64,000 bases of DNA, from assembly GCF_004145405.1 (NCBI RefSeq), contig NZ_SELQ01000001.1:620001-684000 (forward strand), in the 5' to 3' direction. The notes below the pieces were generated by a model, which made no database searches, was not told where the DNA came from, and saw nothing but the letters and a program-made list of their open reading frames with translations. Below are positions 9,850 to 17,674 of this stretch, one piece after another; the stretch's first letter is position 1; every line of letters starts with the position of its first letter. This stretch comes from Salipiger sp. IMCC34102 (GTDB lineage Bacteria; Pseudomonadota; Alphaproteobacteria; Rhodobacterales; Rhodobacteraceae). The translations under genes and the position numbers were made by a program.

Positions 9850-11271
9850 ATGGCGAACCGGATGAAGGTCGACCTGTGCATCATCGGGGCGGGCTCTGCG
9901 GGGCTGTCGGTCGCCGCCGGCGCCGCGCAGATGGGCGCCGATGTCGTGCTGATCGAGGCGGATGCCATGGGCGGCGATTGCCTCAACCGCGGGTGCGTGC
10001 CGTCGAAGGCGTTGATCGCCAGCGCCAAGCACGCCCATTCCGGCTGGAGCAATTCCGAGTTCGGCGTGCAGGAGGTCCACCCGGAGGTCGATTACGCCGC
10101 CGCGAAGGATCACGTCCACGCCGTCATCGACGCCATCGCCCCCATCGACAGCCAGGAGCGGTTCGAGGGACTGGGCTGCACCGTGATCCGCAAGCACGCG
10201 CGCTTCATCGCCGAGGACAAGGTGCAGGCCGGTGAGACGATCGTCGAGGCGCGGCGTTTCGTGGTGGCGACAGGCTCCGGTCCCTTCGTGCCGCCCATCG
10301 ACGGGATCGAGGACGTCACCGTCCACACCAACGAGACGATCTTCGATCTGCGCGAACGCCCCGATCACCTGCTGATCATCGGCGGCGGGCCCATCGGGAT
10401 GGAGATGGCGCAGGCGCACCGGCGGCTGGGCTGCGACGTCACGGTGATCGAGGCCGAGCGCGCGCTGGGCAAGGACGATCCCGAATGTGCGGCCATCGTG
10501 CTCGACCAGTTGCGCGCCGAAGGCATCGCCATCGAACAGGAGACCAAGGCCGAACGCATCACCAAGGGCGCGGACGGGCTCACGGTTCACACCTCCAAGG
10601 GCGATTTCAGCGGCTCGCACCTGCTCGTCGCCGTCGGGCGAAGCGTGAACGTCGAAGGGCTGGATCTGGAAAAGGCGGGGGTGGCTTATGACCGCAAGGG
10701 GCTGAAGGTGGACGAGAACCTGCGCTCCACCACGAACAAGCGGGTCTATGCGGCCGGTGACGTGGCGGGCGGGATGCAGTTCACCCATGTCGCGGGCTAC
10801 CACGGGGGCCAGCTTGTCCGCTCGCTGGTCCTGGGCCTGCCCGCCAAGGCGCGCACCGATCACATCCCCTGGGCCACCTACACCGACCCCGAACTCGCGC
10901 AGGTCGGCCTGACCGAGGCGCAGGCCAGGCAGGCGCACGGCGACAAGCTGACGGTGGTCCGGTCCGAATATGCCCACAACGACCGCGCCAACACCGAGCG
11001 GCGCACCACGGGGCTCATCAAGGTCATGGTCGTCGGCGGCAAGCCCGTGGGCGCGACCATCGCGGGCCACCTGGCCGGGGAATTGATCGGCCTGTGGTGC
11101 ATGGCCATCGCGAACGGTCTGAAGATGACGGCGATCTCGAATACCATTTTGCCCTATCCGACCTACAATGAGATCAACAAACGTGCCGCCGGGGCCTATT
11201 TCAGTCCCAAGCTGTTCGACAGCGCGGTGGTGAAGAAGGCCGTCGGCGTGGTGCAGCGATGGCTGCCATGA
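9850..11271 (+). CDS. FAD-dependent dithiol-disulfide reductase (MerA/Lpd-like) coupled to TVP38
   Basis: This is a class-I pyridine nucleotide-disulfide oxidoreductase of 473 residues. The FAD site GAGSAG is at residues 13-18, the redox-active pair is C44/C49 in GGDCLNRGCVPSK, and the NAD(P)H site is IIGGGPIGMEMA. A second FAD motif is seen near YAAGDVAGG, and a C-terminal dimer domain is present. At the usual His-x4-Glu active site the sequence reads LPYPTYNE: the glutamate is kept, but tyrosine stands where dihydrolipoamide dehydrogenase has histidine. There is no N-terminal metal-binding domain and no C-terminal Cys-Cys, so it is not a genuine mercuric reductase. The substrate is unknown; the one-base spacing after the TVP38 protein implies a joint role. 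Confidence 0.85.
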   Translation: MANRMKVDLCIIGAGSAGLSVAAGAAQMGADVVLIEADAMGGDCLNRGCVPSKALIASAKHAHSGWSNSEFGVQEVHPEVDYAAAKDHVHAVIDAIAPIDSQERFEGLGCTVIRKHARFIAEDKVQAGETIVEARRFVVATGSGPFVPPIDGIEDVTVHTNETIFDLRERPDHLLIIGGGPIGMEMAQAHRRLGCDVTVIEAERALGKDDPECAAIVLDQLRAEGIAIEQETKAERITKGADGLTVHTSKGDFSGSHLLVAVGRSVNVEGLDLEKAGVAYDRKGLKVDENLRSTTNKRVYAAGDVAGGMQFTHVAGYHGGQLVRSLVLGLPAKARTDHIPWATYTDPELAQVGLTEAQARQAHGDKLTVVRSEYAHNDRANTERRTTGLIKVMVVGGKPVGATIAGHLAGELIGLWCMAIANGLKMTAISNTILPYPTYNEINKRAAGAYFSPKLFDSAVVKKAVGVVQRWLP

Positions 11272-11292
11272 TGTGCTGACAGGGGAGGGGCC

Positions 11293-12738
11293 ATGCTGAA
11301 CACGCTATCGGGACGCCTTCTGATCCTGACGGTCCTGTTCGTGATGCTGGCCGAGGTCTTCATCTTCGTCCCCTCCGTCGCGCGCTTCCGCGAGGATTAC
11401 CTGCTGAGCCGCCTGGAACGGGCGCAGATCGCCTCGCTCGCGGTGGAGGCGACGGACATGATCTCTCCCGACCTGGAGCGGGAGCTTCTGAGCAACGCGG
11501 GCGTGTTCAACGTGGTCCTTCGGCGCGACGATTCGCGGCTGCTGGCGCTGTCCTCGCCGATCCCCGAGCCGATCTCGGCCACCTACGATCTGCGCGACCC
11601 GTCCGGCGCGGGGCTGATCCGCGACGCGATCGCCACGCTGATGGACACGGAGGACCGGATCGTCCGGGTCATCGGCGATCCGACGCAGGACGCGGGCCGG
11701 CTGATCGAGGTCACGATGATGCAGATGCCCCTGCGCGCGGCGATGCTGGACTACGGGCGCAACATCCTGCTGCTGTCAGCCGTGATCTCTGTCATCACGG
11801 CGGGATTGCTGTTCCTGACGATGCGGCTGTTCCTCGTCCGGCCGATCAAGGGCGTGGTGGATCACATGATCGCCTATGCCGCGGCGCCCGAGGACGCGCG
11901 CCTGATCATCGAGCCCACCGCCGGGGTCAAAGAACTGCGCGACGCCGAGGTGGCGCTCGCCGCGATGCAGACCCAGTTGACCGGCGCGCTGCGCCAGAAG
12001 GAGCGGCTGGCGCAGCTGGGCGGGGCGGTGGCCAAGGTCAGCCACGATCTGCGAAACATCCTGACCGCCGCGCAATTGTTCACCGACCGGATCGAACGGT
12101 CCGACGACCCGCTGGTCAAGCGCATGGCGCCCAAGCTGGTGAATTCCATCAGCCGGGCGGTGTCCTTGTGCGAAAGCACCCTCGCCTTCGGGCGGGCGGA
12201 CGAGCCGACGCCAAGGCTGGACCGGGTGAACCTGCGCGCGCTGGCAGAGGAGGTGGTCGAGGCCGAGGCCCTGGCGCCCGGCGCCGCCGCTGCCCGGATC
12301 GAGACGGACGTGCCCGCGGACATGACCCTGCGTTGCGATCCCGAGCAGATGTTCCGCGTGCTGTCGAATCTCGTGCGCAACGCCCGCCAGGCGCTGTCGT
12401 CCTCCGGATTGGCTGGACGGATCACGGTGGCGGCGGCGGAGGATGACACGAGCTGGTGCATCCTCGTCTCGGACACCGGGCCGGGGCTGCCGGCCAAGGC
12501 GCGCGACAACCTCTTCAAGCCGTTTCAGGGCGGTGTGCGCAAGGGCGGCAGCGGTCTGGGACTGGTCATCGCCGACGATCTGGTCCGCGGCCACGGCGGT
12601 CGCCTGCGGCTGGTCGAGACCGGCCCCGACGGCACCACGTTCGAGATACGCCTGCCCAAGGGCGATCTTGCCCTGTCTCCGGATCCGGCCTCAGATTTTC
12701 GCCACGAAGGGCTTGCATCGCCCGAACGCGGAGGCTAG
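11293..12738 (+). CDS. Membrane sensor histidine kinase
   Basis: A 481-residue sensor kinase. One transmembrane helix is at about residues 8-28, a ~130-residue periplasmic sensor domain follows, and a second helix is at about 158-180. A HAMP-like segment covers about 181-235 and a HisKA domain has the phosphoacceptor H251 in VSHDLRN. The ATPase domain has an N-box (NLVRNARQAL), a G1 box (DTGPGLP) and a G2 box (GGSGLGLVIA). The signal and cognate response regulator are not known; no regulator gene is adjacent. It starts 21 bases after the reductase gene and may share its transcript, which would link it to the TVP38-reductase pair. Confidence 0.88.
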   Translation: MLNTLSGRLLILTVLFVMLAEVFIFVPSVARFREDYLLSRLERAQIASLAVEATDMISPDLERELLSNAGVFNVVLRRDDSRLLALSSPIPEPISATYDLRDPSGAGLIRDAIATLMDTEDRIVRVIGDPTQDAGRLIEVTMMQMPLRAAMLDYGRNILLLSAVISVITAGLLFLTMRLFLVRPIKGVVDHMIAYAAAPEDARLIIEPTAGVKELRDAEVALAAMQTQLTGALRQKERLAQLGGAVAKVSHDLRNILTAAQLFTDRIERSDDPLVKRMAPKLVNSISRAVSLCESTLAFGRADEPTPRLDRVNLRALAEEVVEAEALAPGAAAARIETDVPADMTLRCDPEQMFRVLSNLVRNARQALSSSGLAGRITVAAAEDDTSWCILVSDTGPGLPAKARDNLFKPFQGGVRKGGSGLGLVIADDLVRGHGGRLRLVETGPDGTTFEIRLPKGDLALSPDPASDFRHEGLASPERGG

Positions 12739-12752
12739 ATGCAGCGTCACGC

Positions 12753-12829
12753 GGATTGGTAGCTCAGTTGGATAGAGTACTTGACTACGAATCAAGGGGT
12801 CGGGGGTTCGAATCCTCCCCAGTCCGCCA
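12753..12829 (+). tRNA. tRNA-Arg(ACG)
   Basis: The 77 bases fold as a full tRNA. The acceptor stem GGATTGG pairs with CCAGTCC (one G-U type pair), the D-loop is TAGCTCAGTTGGATAGA, the anticodon stem CTTGA/TCAAG encloses CTACGAA with anticodon ACG, the T-arm contains GTTCGAATC, and the 3' CCA is encoded. The ACG anticodon reads CGN arginine codons after A34-to-inosine editing. Its 3' end is the insertion site of the island that follows; the gene is left intact. Confidence 0.97.
12816..12829 (+). repeat. attL: tRNA-side copy of the 14-base attachment core
   Basis: TCCCCAGTCCGCCA, the 3' acceptor/T-arm end of tRNA-Arg(ACG). It is identical to 46212-46225; just outside the core the two copies read AATTAACC and TTACCCC, so any further similarity needs a one-base gap. 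Confidence 0.85.
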
Positions 12830-12997
12830 ATTAACCTTGAAATCGTTGACTTTTATCGGGGTCTGATCTCTTGTCCCACCATTGGCCCCACCAATGATTT
12901 CGCGGTCGATTTTCTTTCGAAAGTCGACGCAACCCAACCGACCGGCGGCTATAACGTAAGTGCTCGTTTACTATAGCCATCCACGGAAGGGACTATC

Positions 12998-13231
12998 TTG
13001 GCTCAAACATATCTCACCGTCGGTCAGGTCGCCGACCGCCTCGGCGTATCGACCGACAGCATCTGGCGTTGGAAGCGCAACGGCGATTTCCCCGCGGCCG
13101 TCAAGCTCAGCGCCGGCTCCACCCGGTGGCGCCTTACGGACATCGAGGCCTGGGAGGCGTCGCGGTCGATCTGCTTCGCTATGAACCACGGCACAACAGA
13201 TAGCGGCTATTTTCTTGAGCTTGCGCTGTGA
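12998..13231 (+). CDS. AlpA-family excisionase/transcriptional regulator
   Basis: A 77-residue DNA-binding protein. The first ~50 residues form the MerR/AlpA winged-helix pattern LTVGQVADRLGVSTDSIWRW, followed by FPAAVKLSAGSTRWRLTDIEAW, the standard AlpA signature. In P4-like islands AlpA proteins activate integrase genes or act as excisionases. The start is TTG at 12998 with GGAAGGG about seven bases upstream; no ATG fits. The last ~20 residues are not typical and may be non-conserved. It lies 168 bases inside attL, while the integrase is at the far end. Confidence 0.75.
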   Translation: MAQTYLTVGQVADRLGVSTDSIWRWKRNGDFPAAVKLSAGSTRWRLTDIEAWEASRSICFAMNHGTTDSGYFLELAL

Positions 13232-14037
13232 CTCACGAGGAGCGTTTAGCCGAGATGGCGCGACACCGAGAAAGTATGCCTTATGCCGACGGTCGTCCGC
13301 GCGAAGTTCCGGCCACTCAAGAAGTCCACGATCTTGATGATGTAACAAAGAGCATTCTTGAGGCACTCGATCACATCGATGATCCAGATTACGTCATGCC
13401 AGATCATCTCGTAATGGCGATCAGTCCCAATGAACTTCTGAACGAAAATGGCGAACGTCGATCTTTGCCAGTTCGACCGGAAGGCTGGACACCCGGACCC
13501 GGTGAGGAGCACATTACTGCGTGGCGTATCGAAAAAGAACAGCCTAAATTGTCGCGTTACGACCGGGCTTTTCTGAAAAAGACAACGCTTCAGACTAAGT
13601 TCGACGAAGAGGCTGACCTACAGAAGAAGCAGCTTATTGGACTTCAACTCTCAAAGGCGATCGAGGTATGGAAAACTGAACTGAAACGTGGAACTGATGA
13701 TATCTGGCGCGCGCGCGACCGGATTGATGAGTGGCGTTCCGGAGCCGGGCGTTCCGAGCGTAATTCAAGTAGGCGGAAAGTTCGCGCAAAGCCGAATATC
13801 ATGACTCCCAAAGCTGTCCTTTCATCTGAGACAGTTGAGCAACGTCATGAGCGTGAACGCCTAGCGGACACTGCTCGTAAAAGGCTGGCGCGTGCTTCTT
13901 TGACTGAAGGGCAAAAGCTTGCCGTGCGCCAGAAGGACCGAGATAGGAAGGCACTTAAAGCAGCGGAGGGGAAAGCGCGCCGGCTGTCATCTGCTGCTGA
14001 AGGGAACGCGGGGCAGCCGTCAGAACTGCCTAAGTAG
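13228..14037 (+). CDS. Unknown island protein, coupled to AlpA-like gene
   Basis: A 269-residue soluble, highly charged protein that I do not recognise. It starts with GTG overlapping the AlpA stop (GTGA), so it is translated with it. The N-terminal third is acidic (DLDDVTKSILEALDHIDDPD). A middle helical region has alternating Lys/Glu (about residues 110-150). The C-terminal third is rich in Arg, Lys, Ala and Glu and probably forms a long helix or coiled coil. There is no signal peptide or membrane segment. Base composition is lower in GC than the chromosome, as expected for transferred DNA. The position beside an AlpA-type regulator suggests a role in island maintenance, but nothing proves it. 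Confidence 0.55.
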   Translation: MTHEERLAEMARHRESMPYADGRPREVPATQEVHDLDDVTKSILEALDHIDDPDYVMPDHLVMAISPNELLNENGERRSLPVRPEGWTPGPGEEHITAWRIEKEQPKLSRYDRAFLKKTTLQTKFDEEADLQKKQLIGLQLSKAIEVWKTELKRGTDDIWRARDRIDEWRSGAGRSERNSSRRKVRAKPNIMTPKAVLSSETVEQRHERERLADTARKRLARASLTEGQKLAVRQKDRDRKALKAAEGKARRLSSAAEGNAGQPSELPK

Positions 14038-14040
14038 AAC

Positions 14041-14565
14041 AATTTAGAAGGATAGAACCTAGGAGGCCTGGAACGAGACCAAGCTTTAGGAGGTCCTAGG
14101 TATCTGTCTTGTTCTTCAACGCCGGGACAAGACTGTTTTCAAGAAGTTGAAGAACGCCGGAACTGACCGTTTTTTCCGTCCGAAACTGGACGTATTATTA
14201 TCTCATTTGAGGCTTTACTATATACTTTCTTACATTAACATACTCCGGCCAAAACCGGACGGAAAATACAGGTTCTAGTTCCGGAGTTCGCGCTACTGTA
14301 TGAGGGACGCATCTTGTTCTGTGGTCTCTCCGGCGAGGGGAGAGCTATGCGATAGTAAGAGCGTGCTGCGACCGCAAGATTCCCTTTCGGCACTTCTCGG
14401 AGGCTCTCCTATAAGCGGCTGAGAGAGTTCTGAGTTCACCGTGCGGCGAAAAGCGTGGCAGAGGCGGCGCGATTGCCAGCCTTTAGGCGGCTGAAAGAGT
14501 GTAGGATCTCGGCCTAACCGGACCCATGTGATCCGTAGCGGCATTTCTCAGAGCTAGAGAGTTGG
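14041..14565. other. Non-coding stretch with nested inverted repeats
   Basis: No gene is supported here. The stretch holds CCTAGGA (14058-14064) against TCCTAGG (14094-14100); GTTCTTCAAC (14111-14120) against GTTGAAGAAC (14146-14155); and TTTTCCGTCC (14172-14181) against GGACGGAAAA (14257-14266). The last pair encloses an AT-rich core of about 50 bases. Such a layout can be a regulatory or replication region of the island; no function is assigned. Confidence 0.5.
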
Positions 14566-14706
14566 ATGGACATCGAGAACGAGATTGAACCGCACGATCT
14601 CGAAGACATCCATAGCCGCGTAGAGGCGGCCAAGGCACGGCCGGATGCTGACCCTCAGAAAAACGCGAGTGAAGACGATATTCTGGAAGAAGAGGGCGCA
14701 GAGTGA
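14566..14706 (+). CDS. Possible small acidic protein (46 residues)
   Basis: An ATG-initiated frame of 46 codons encoding MDIENEIEPHDLEDIHSRVE and an acidic tail ending EDDILEEEGAE. Composition is protein-like (Glu/Asp-rich, helical) and unlike random frames of this DNA, but the ribosome site is weak and no family is recognised. It stands alone between an inverted-repeat region and gene remnants. Treat as tentative. Confidence 0.3.
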   Translation: MDIENEIEPHDLEDIHSRVEAAKARPDADPQKNASEDDILEEEGAE

Positions 14707-14960
14707 CCTGATGTCATGCTCGTTGCTGTAGGGCCGCACAGAGCGGCCTCTGGTGCACGGATTGGCTTAGCAGTGGCAAAGAGGGCGTCGCGTCATGCAA
14801 CGATTCGTAGGGTGCCTTCCAGCGCCTCTCCGGCGGGGCGTGCCGATGCTGTGAGCCAGTTTGCTTGACGCAGGTCTGGTGAGTTCAAGGCGCCCCGCTC
14901 GCGCGCGAACCTCGTCGACCATCTCGAGATATATCGCCAGACGGAGCTTACGCGCGGCTC

Positions 14961-15580
14961 TTATTGCTCAGCGGCATCGCCGAGTTTCGAGAGACCCTGG
15001 GAAATGCCTTCGATGAAATCGGTCGAAGCGGGTCGGTTCGTCATCGGGTTGAAGACGACACTGGTCAGGCCGAGCTCTTCGGCGCGGGCCAGGGCCTCCG
15101 AGGGAGGGGCTGCCTCCCACATCAGTAACGTCGCACCGGTGTCCTCTGCCATCAACTCAAGCTCGGCCCATTGCGCCTGCGTGGATGCTGCTCCAGTCTC
15201 CCATTCGAGTGACGCGATATCCAATCCGTAGGCGCGGACGAAATACTGGTAGCGCGGGTAAGTTGCGATGATCGCCTCGCCGATGAGAGCGTCGGCGATC
15301 TATTAGGCGCGCCGGTCGAGGTCCGTAAGCAGAGCCTCACGCCGGATGTCCAGTCCATCGAGGTCCGAGATGCGTCGCGCCATGGTGGTCGCCAGCGACT
15401 CAGCCTGCTGGTTGGCCTGCGCGAAGTCGAGTCAGGTGTAGCTAGCGGTGCCGGTATGCGAGTGCTCGCCATCTGCGCCGTGGCTGTGCGTAACGCTTTC
15501 GGTTTAGGTATAGGTGTCGGCGAACCCCTGATGAGTGCCGAGCGCGGGGAGCGGACCCTTGCGGTGGCTGAGAGCCTAGA
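14961..15580 (-). pseudogene. Remnant of a zinc ABC transporter binding protein (ZnuA-like)
   Basis: The minus strand encodes the C-terminal two-thirds of a ZnuA-type periplasmic metal-binding protein, with in-frame stops. The His-rich loop THSHGADGEHSHTGTASY is visible near 15440-15495, followed by a stop where the family has Trp. LDFAQANQQAESLATTMARR follows, then two adjacent stops near 15301, then IIATYPRYQYFVRAYGLDIA and an intact tail to the stop at 14961. The N-terminal part and signal peptide are missing, and no ZnuB/ZnuC genes are nearby. It cannot make a working protein. The neighbouring IS3 and recombinase fragments suggest it was cut by mobile elements. Confidence 0.72.
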
Positions 15581-15754
15581 GGCAAGCTGCCATTCGTTGC
15601 ACATGGGGACCGTCCGCTTTCAGGACCGTCGGGACAGATAGGCTTCAGATGTCCCCGTATGATCGGCAGGCAACTCGAGGATTTCGTTTCCCGCAGAGAC
15701 AGTGGTCTGCCCCGATCGGGTGGCCTGGATTGGTTGTCAGTGCATGGTCGGCCT

Positions 15755-15910
15755 TTAATCCGTTGGGACGATGCTTCTCGGTGCGGACGTTGGATAGCGC
15801 AGAGCGCTGTGTGGCCTGATCGTATTGTAGTGAACACGCCATTGCTCGATCAGGATTTGGGCTTCTCTCAGGGTAAAGAAGGCTTCGGCGTTGAGCAGCC
15901 GCTTGGAGCT
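15755..15910 (-). pseudogene. C-terminal fragment of an IS3-family transposase
   Basis: The minus strand reads SSKRLLNAEAFFTLREAQIL then IEQWRVHYNTIRPHSALRYP before stopping at 15755. NAEAF-TL-EAQ and HYN-IRPHSALGY-P are the standard end of the IS3 OrfB (DDE) transposase. Only about 50 residues survive, without the catalytic core. It marks an IS insertion that has almost entirely been lost. Confidence 0.75.
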
Positions 15911-15965
15911 GGCCCACGCCTAACGGGACGAGTAGCGGCGTCAGGCTGAGACTGCTGATAAGAAT

Positions 15966-16281
15966 TTGATGGAACTCATAGAACGGCTGGTGGAGATCAA
16001 GAACCCCACTGTCGTCAAAGCCATTGAAACCAAGACCGAAATGTTCGAACGGGAGAGGTTCGCGCTTGTTGAGAAGGCTGCTGAGCCGCTGCCGAATGCG
16101 GGCAAATTCGAAGAATTTATTGAACTCTCCGCGAGATCCCTCTCAGGCCTTGCTATATATTAAAAATGGTAGCCACTTGGTTCGTCAAACAGTCCTGAGA
16201 CTGGCTTTTTCTGATCCGCTGACATTCACGCCGGAAAGTGTGCATGGAACACCAAAAATGACCCTACCTTTCAAGTGTTAG
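15966..16281 (+). pseudogene. C-terminal remnant of a large serine recombinase
   Basis: Two overlapping plus-strand frames carry pieces that read together as the tail of a large serine site-specific recombinase. The first (15966-16163) reads LIERLVEIKNPTVVKAIETK then ERERFALVEKAAEPLPNAGKFEEFIELS. The second (ending 16281) reads VRQTVLRLAFSDPLTFTPES and TPKMTLPFKC. The matching family layout is the coiled-coil ...NPTVV-AYE-RI-LEREK... followed by RRTVLRLAF...RTP-LPFK. A frameshift near 16150 separates them and the catalytic and zinc domains are gone. This is a dead recombinase from an earlier mobile element. Confidence 0.7.
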
Positions 16282-16468
16282 GTCATTTTGACAACCAATG
16301 GTATGAGGTGGTGCTGTGAGAGGGGATTGAACTCGCTTTTGGTTTAATAAAAGCAATAGGTTACGTGGTCTTTGGTAACACTGGAACGACCTGGAATATG
16401 ACCGGTTTTTTTCCACGACGCGAGCCCGCATCGTTAGTTTCAACGCGGACCACTGTATTCCGAGCTTC

Positions 16469-17506
16469 TCAAGTTGCCGCGGACTTCGCGGGGGGCTGCA
16501 CGGAGGCAGTGACGATAAAGCTGATGGGCATGATCTCGGGTTGTGGATCAGGAGCGGACGGTTCGTAGACCAGGGTGAGGATCGCGTGTGCCATTCGTTG
16601 ACCAAGCTGATCGAGATTAATGTCGAAGCAGCTGATTGGCGGCGCCAGATGCCGCAGCAGCGGGCTCTGCCGAAATCCAATGACCGAGATGTCGGGACCG
16701 GGTCGCAAACCGTTGTTGATCAGCCCCCCGTAGAAACCACTGATCATGGGCTCTGAACACATCAGCATCGCGGTCGGGCGGTCCGCCGCTTTAACAACCT
16801 GGGCCGCTACGAGTGCGCCACCTTCCTCGCTGCCGTTCTCAGCGAAGATCAGATCGTCGCCAGTGGGCAGGCCAAGTTCAGTCATTGCTCGCTTCCAGCC
16901 GTGGCGATAGAGCTGTGATAGGTTTGCGTCGCCGGCCGGAATACCGACAGCGATCCGTCGATGCCCCAACTCGGCCAGATGCGCGACGGCCTGGCCGGCA
17001 GCGCTTTCGAAGTCGAGGTCCATCCACAGGTAATCGCCTGGTGTGGCGGACCGCCCGAGGGTCATGAACGGCATCCGCGCGTCCCGGAGGAGCGCGATAC
17101 GGGGGTCCTGCACCTTCGTTGCTGTCAGGATGATACCGTCGATGGTGCCGCGTGTAAGAGTCCGCCGCAGGAAATCGAGTGGATCCATTTCGCTGTGACA
17201 GGGTAGCAGGACCAAATCGACACCCTCCGTCTGCATCGCTTTCTGCATTGCGTCGGTCACAGCCATGAAGAAGTTGTCGCCACCCGCTGTCGCACCGTGC
17301 CCGGTCCCCATCATCAGGCCGATCGTCTGGGTCATGCCCTTACGCAGGTTGCGACCGGCTGCATTGGCGACGTAGCCAGTGCGTAGCGCCATTTCGAGCA
17401 CCCGTGCGCGGGTCTCCTCATTGACACCGGGCTTGTTGTTCAGAGCGCGCGATACGGTCCCGATCGAGATATTCAGCGAATCCGCGAGCGCCCTGATTCC
17501 CGTCAT
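16469..17506 (-). CDS. LacI-family transcriptional regulator of the adjacent sugar operon
   Basis: A 345-residue repressor. The N-terminal helix-turn-helix (IRALADSLNISIGTVSRALN, residues 4-23) and hinge helix region (about 45-60) are followed by a periplasmic-binding-protein-like sensor domain (about 60-330). It is transcribed away from the ABC/dehydrogenase operon, and the gap between contains two identical 12-base palindromes GTAAACGTTTAC, the form recognised by LacI-family proteins. It therefore likely controls itself and the operon, with the transported sugar or a catabolic intermediate as inducer. The inducer is unknown. Confidence 0.9.
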   Translation of the reverse strand: MTGIRALADSLNISIGTVSRALNNKPGVNEETRARVLEMALRTGYVANAAGRNLRKGMTQTIGLMMGTGHGATAGGDNFFMAVTDAMQKAMQTEGVDLVLLPCHSEMDPLDFLRRTLTRGTIDGIILTATKVQDPRIALLRDARMPFMTLGRSATPGDYLWMDLDFESAAGQAVAHLAELGHRRIAVGIPAGDANLSQLYRHGWKRAMTELGLPTGDDLIFAENGSEEGGALVAAQVVKAADRPTAMLMCSEPMISGFYGGLINNGLRPGPDISVIGFRQSPLLRHLAPPISCFDINLDQLGQRMAHAILTLVYEPSAPDPQPEIMPISFIVTASVQPPAKSAAT

Positions 17507-17561
17507 GTCCTGTCGCGTCCTCTGGTTGAGCCTGTCCTGCAGGCAGCAATATTCCGTGTTT

Positions 17562-17573
17562 GTAAACGTTTAC
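17562..17573. promoter_or_regulatory. LacI-type operator O1
   Basis: A perfect 12-base palindrome GTAAACGTTTAC within TTGTAAACGTTTACGAAA, just upstream of the -35-like TTGACA at 17582-17587. It lies 56 bases before the repressor start codon, so it can also control the repressor gene. Confidence 0.85.
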
Positions 17574-17581
17574 GAAACCTG

Positions 17582-17610
17582 TTGACAAGTTTAGGCGCTC
17601 AGGCCTAGCG
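17582..17610 (+). promoter_or_regulatory. Probable promoter of the sugar operon
   Basis: TTGACA at 17582-17587 is followed after 16-17 bases by a weak -10-like CCTAGC/CTAGCG at about 17604-17610. It sits between two identical operators, so a bound or looped repressor would block it. Confidence 0.5.
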
Positions 17611-17612
17611 TT

Positions 17613-17624
17613 GTAAACGTTTAC
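17613..17624. promoter_or_regulatory. LacI-type operator O2
   Basis: A second identical GTAAACGTTTAC palindrome with the same flanks (TTG...GAAA). It is 51 bases from the first, close to five helical turns, and placed where the transcript should begin. The matched pair suits repression by DNA looping. Confidence 0.85.
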
Positions 17625-17674
17625 GAAAGTGCGCAAGGGAGGAGCTTCTTGCGCATTACCGGAGGAATATCAGT

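Noticed and set aside
9850-11271. Mercuric reductase (MerA) identity
   Set aside because: There is no N-terminal HMA domain, no C-terminal cysteine pair and no other mer gene; it is a related reductase of unknown substrate.
14293-14544. An 83-codon minus-strand frame near the island's left end
   Set aside because: Lacks a ribosome site and protein-like composition; it lies in repeat-containing non-coding DNA.
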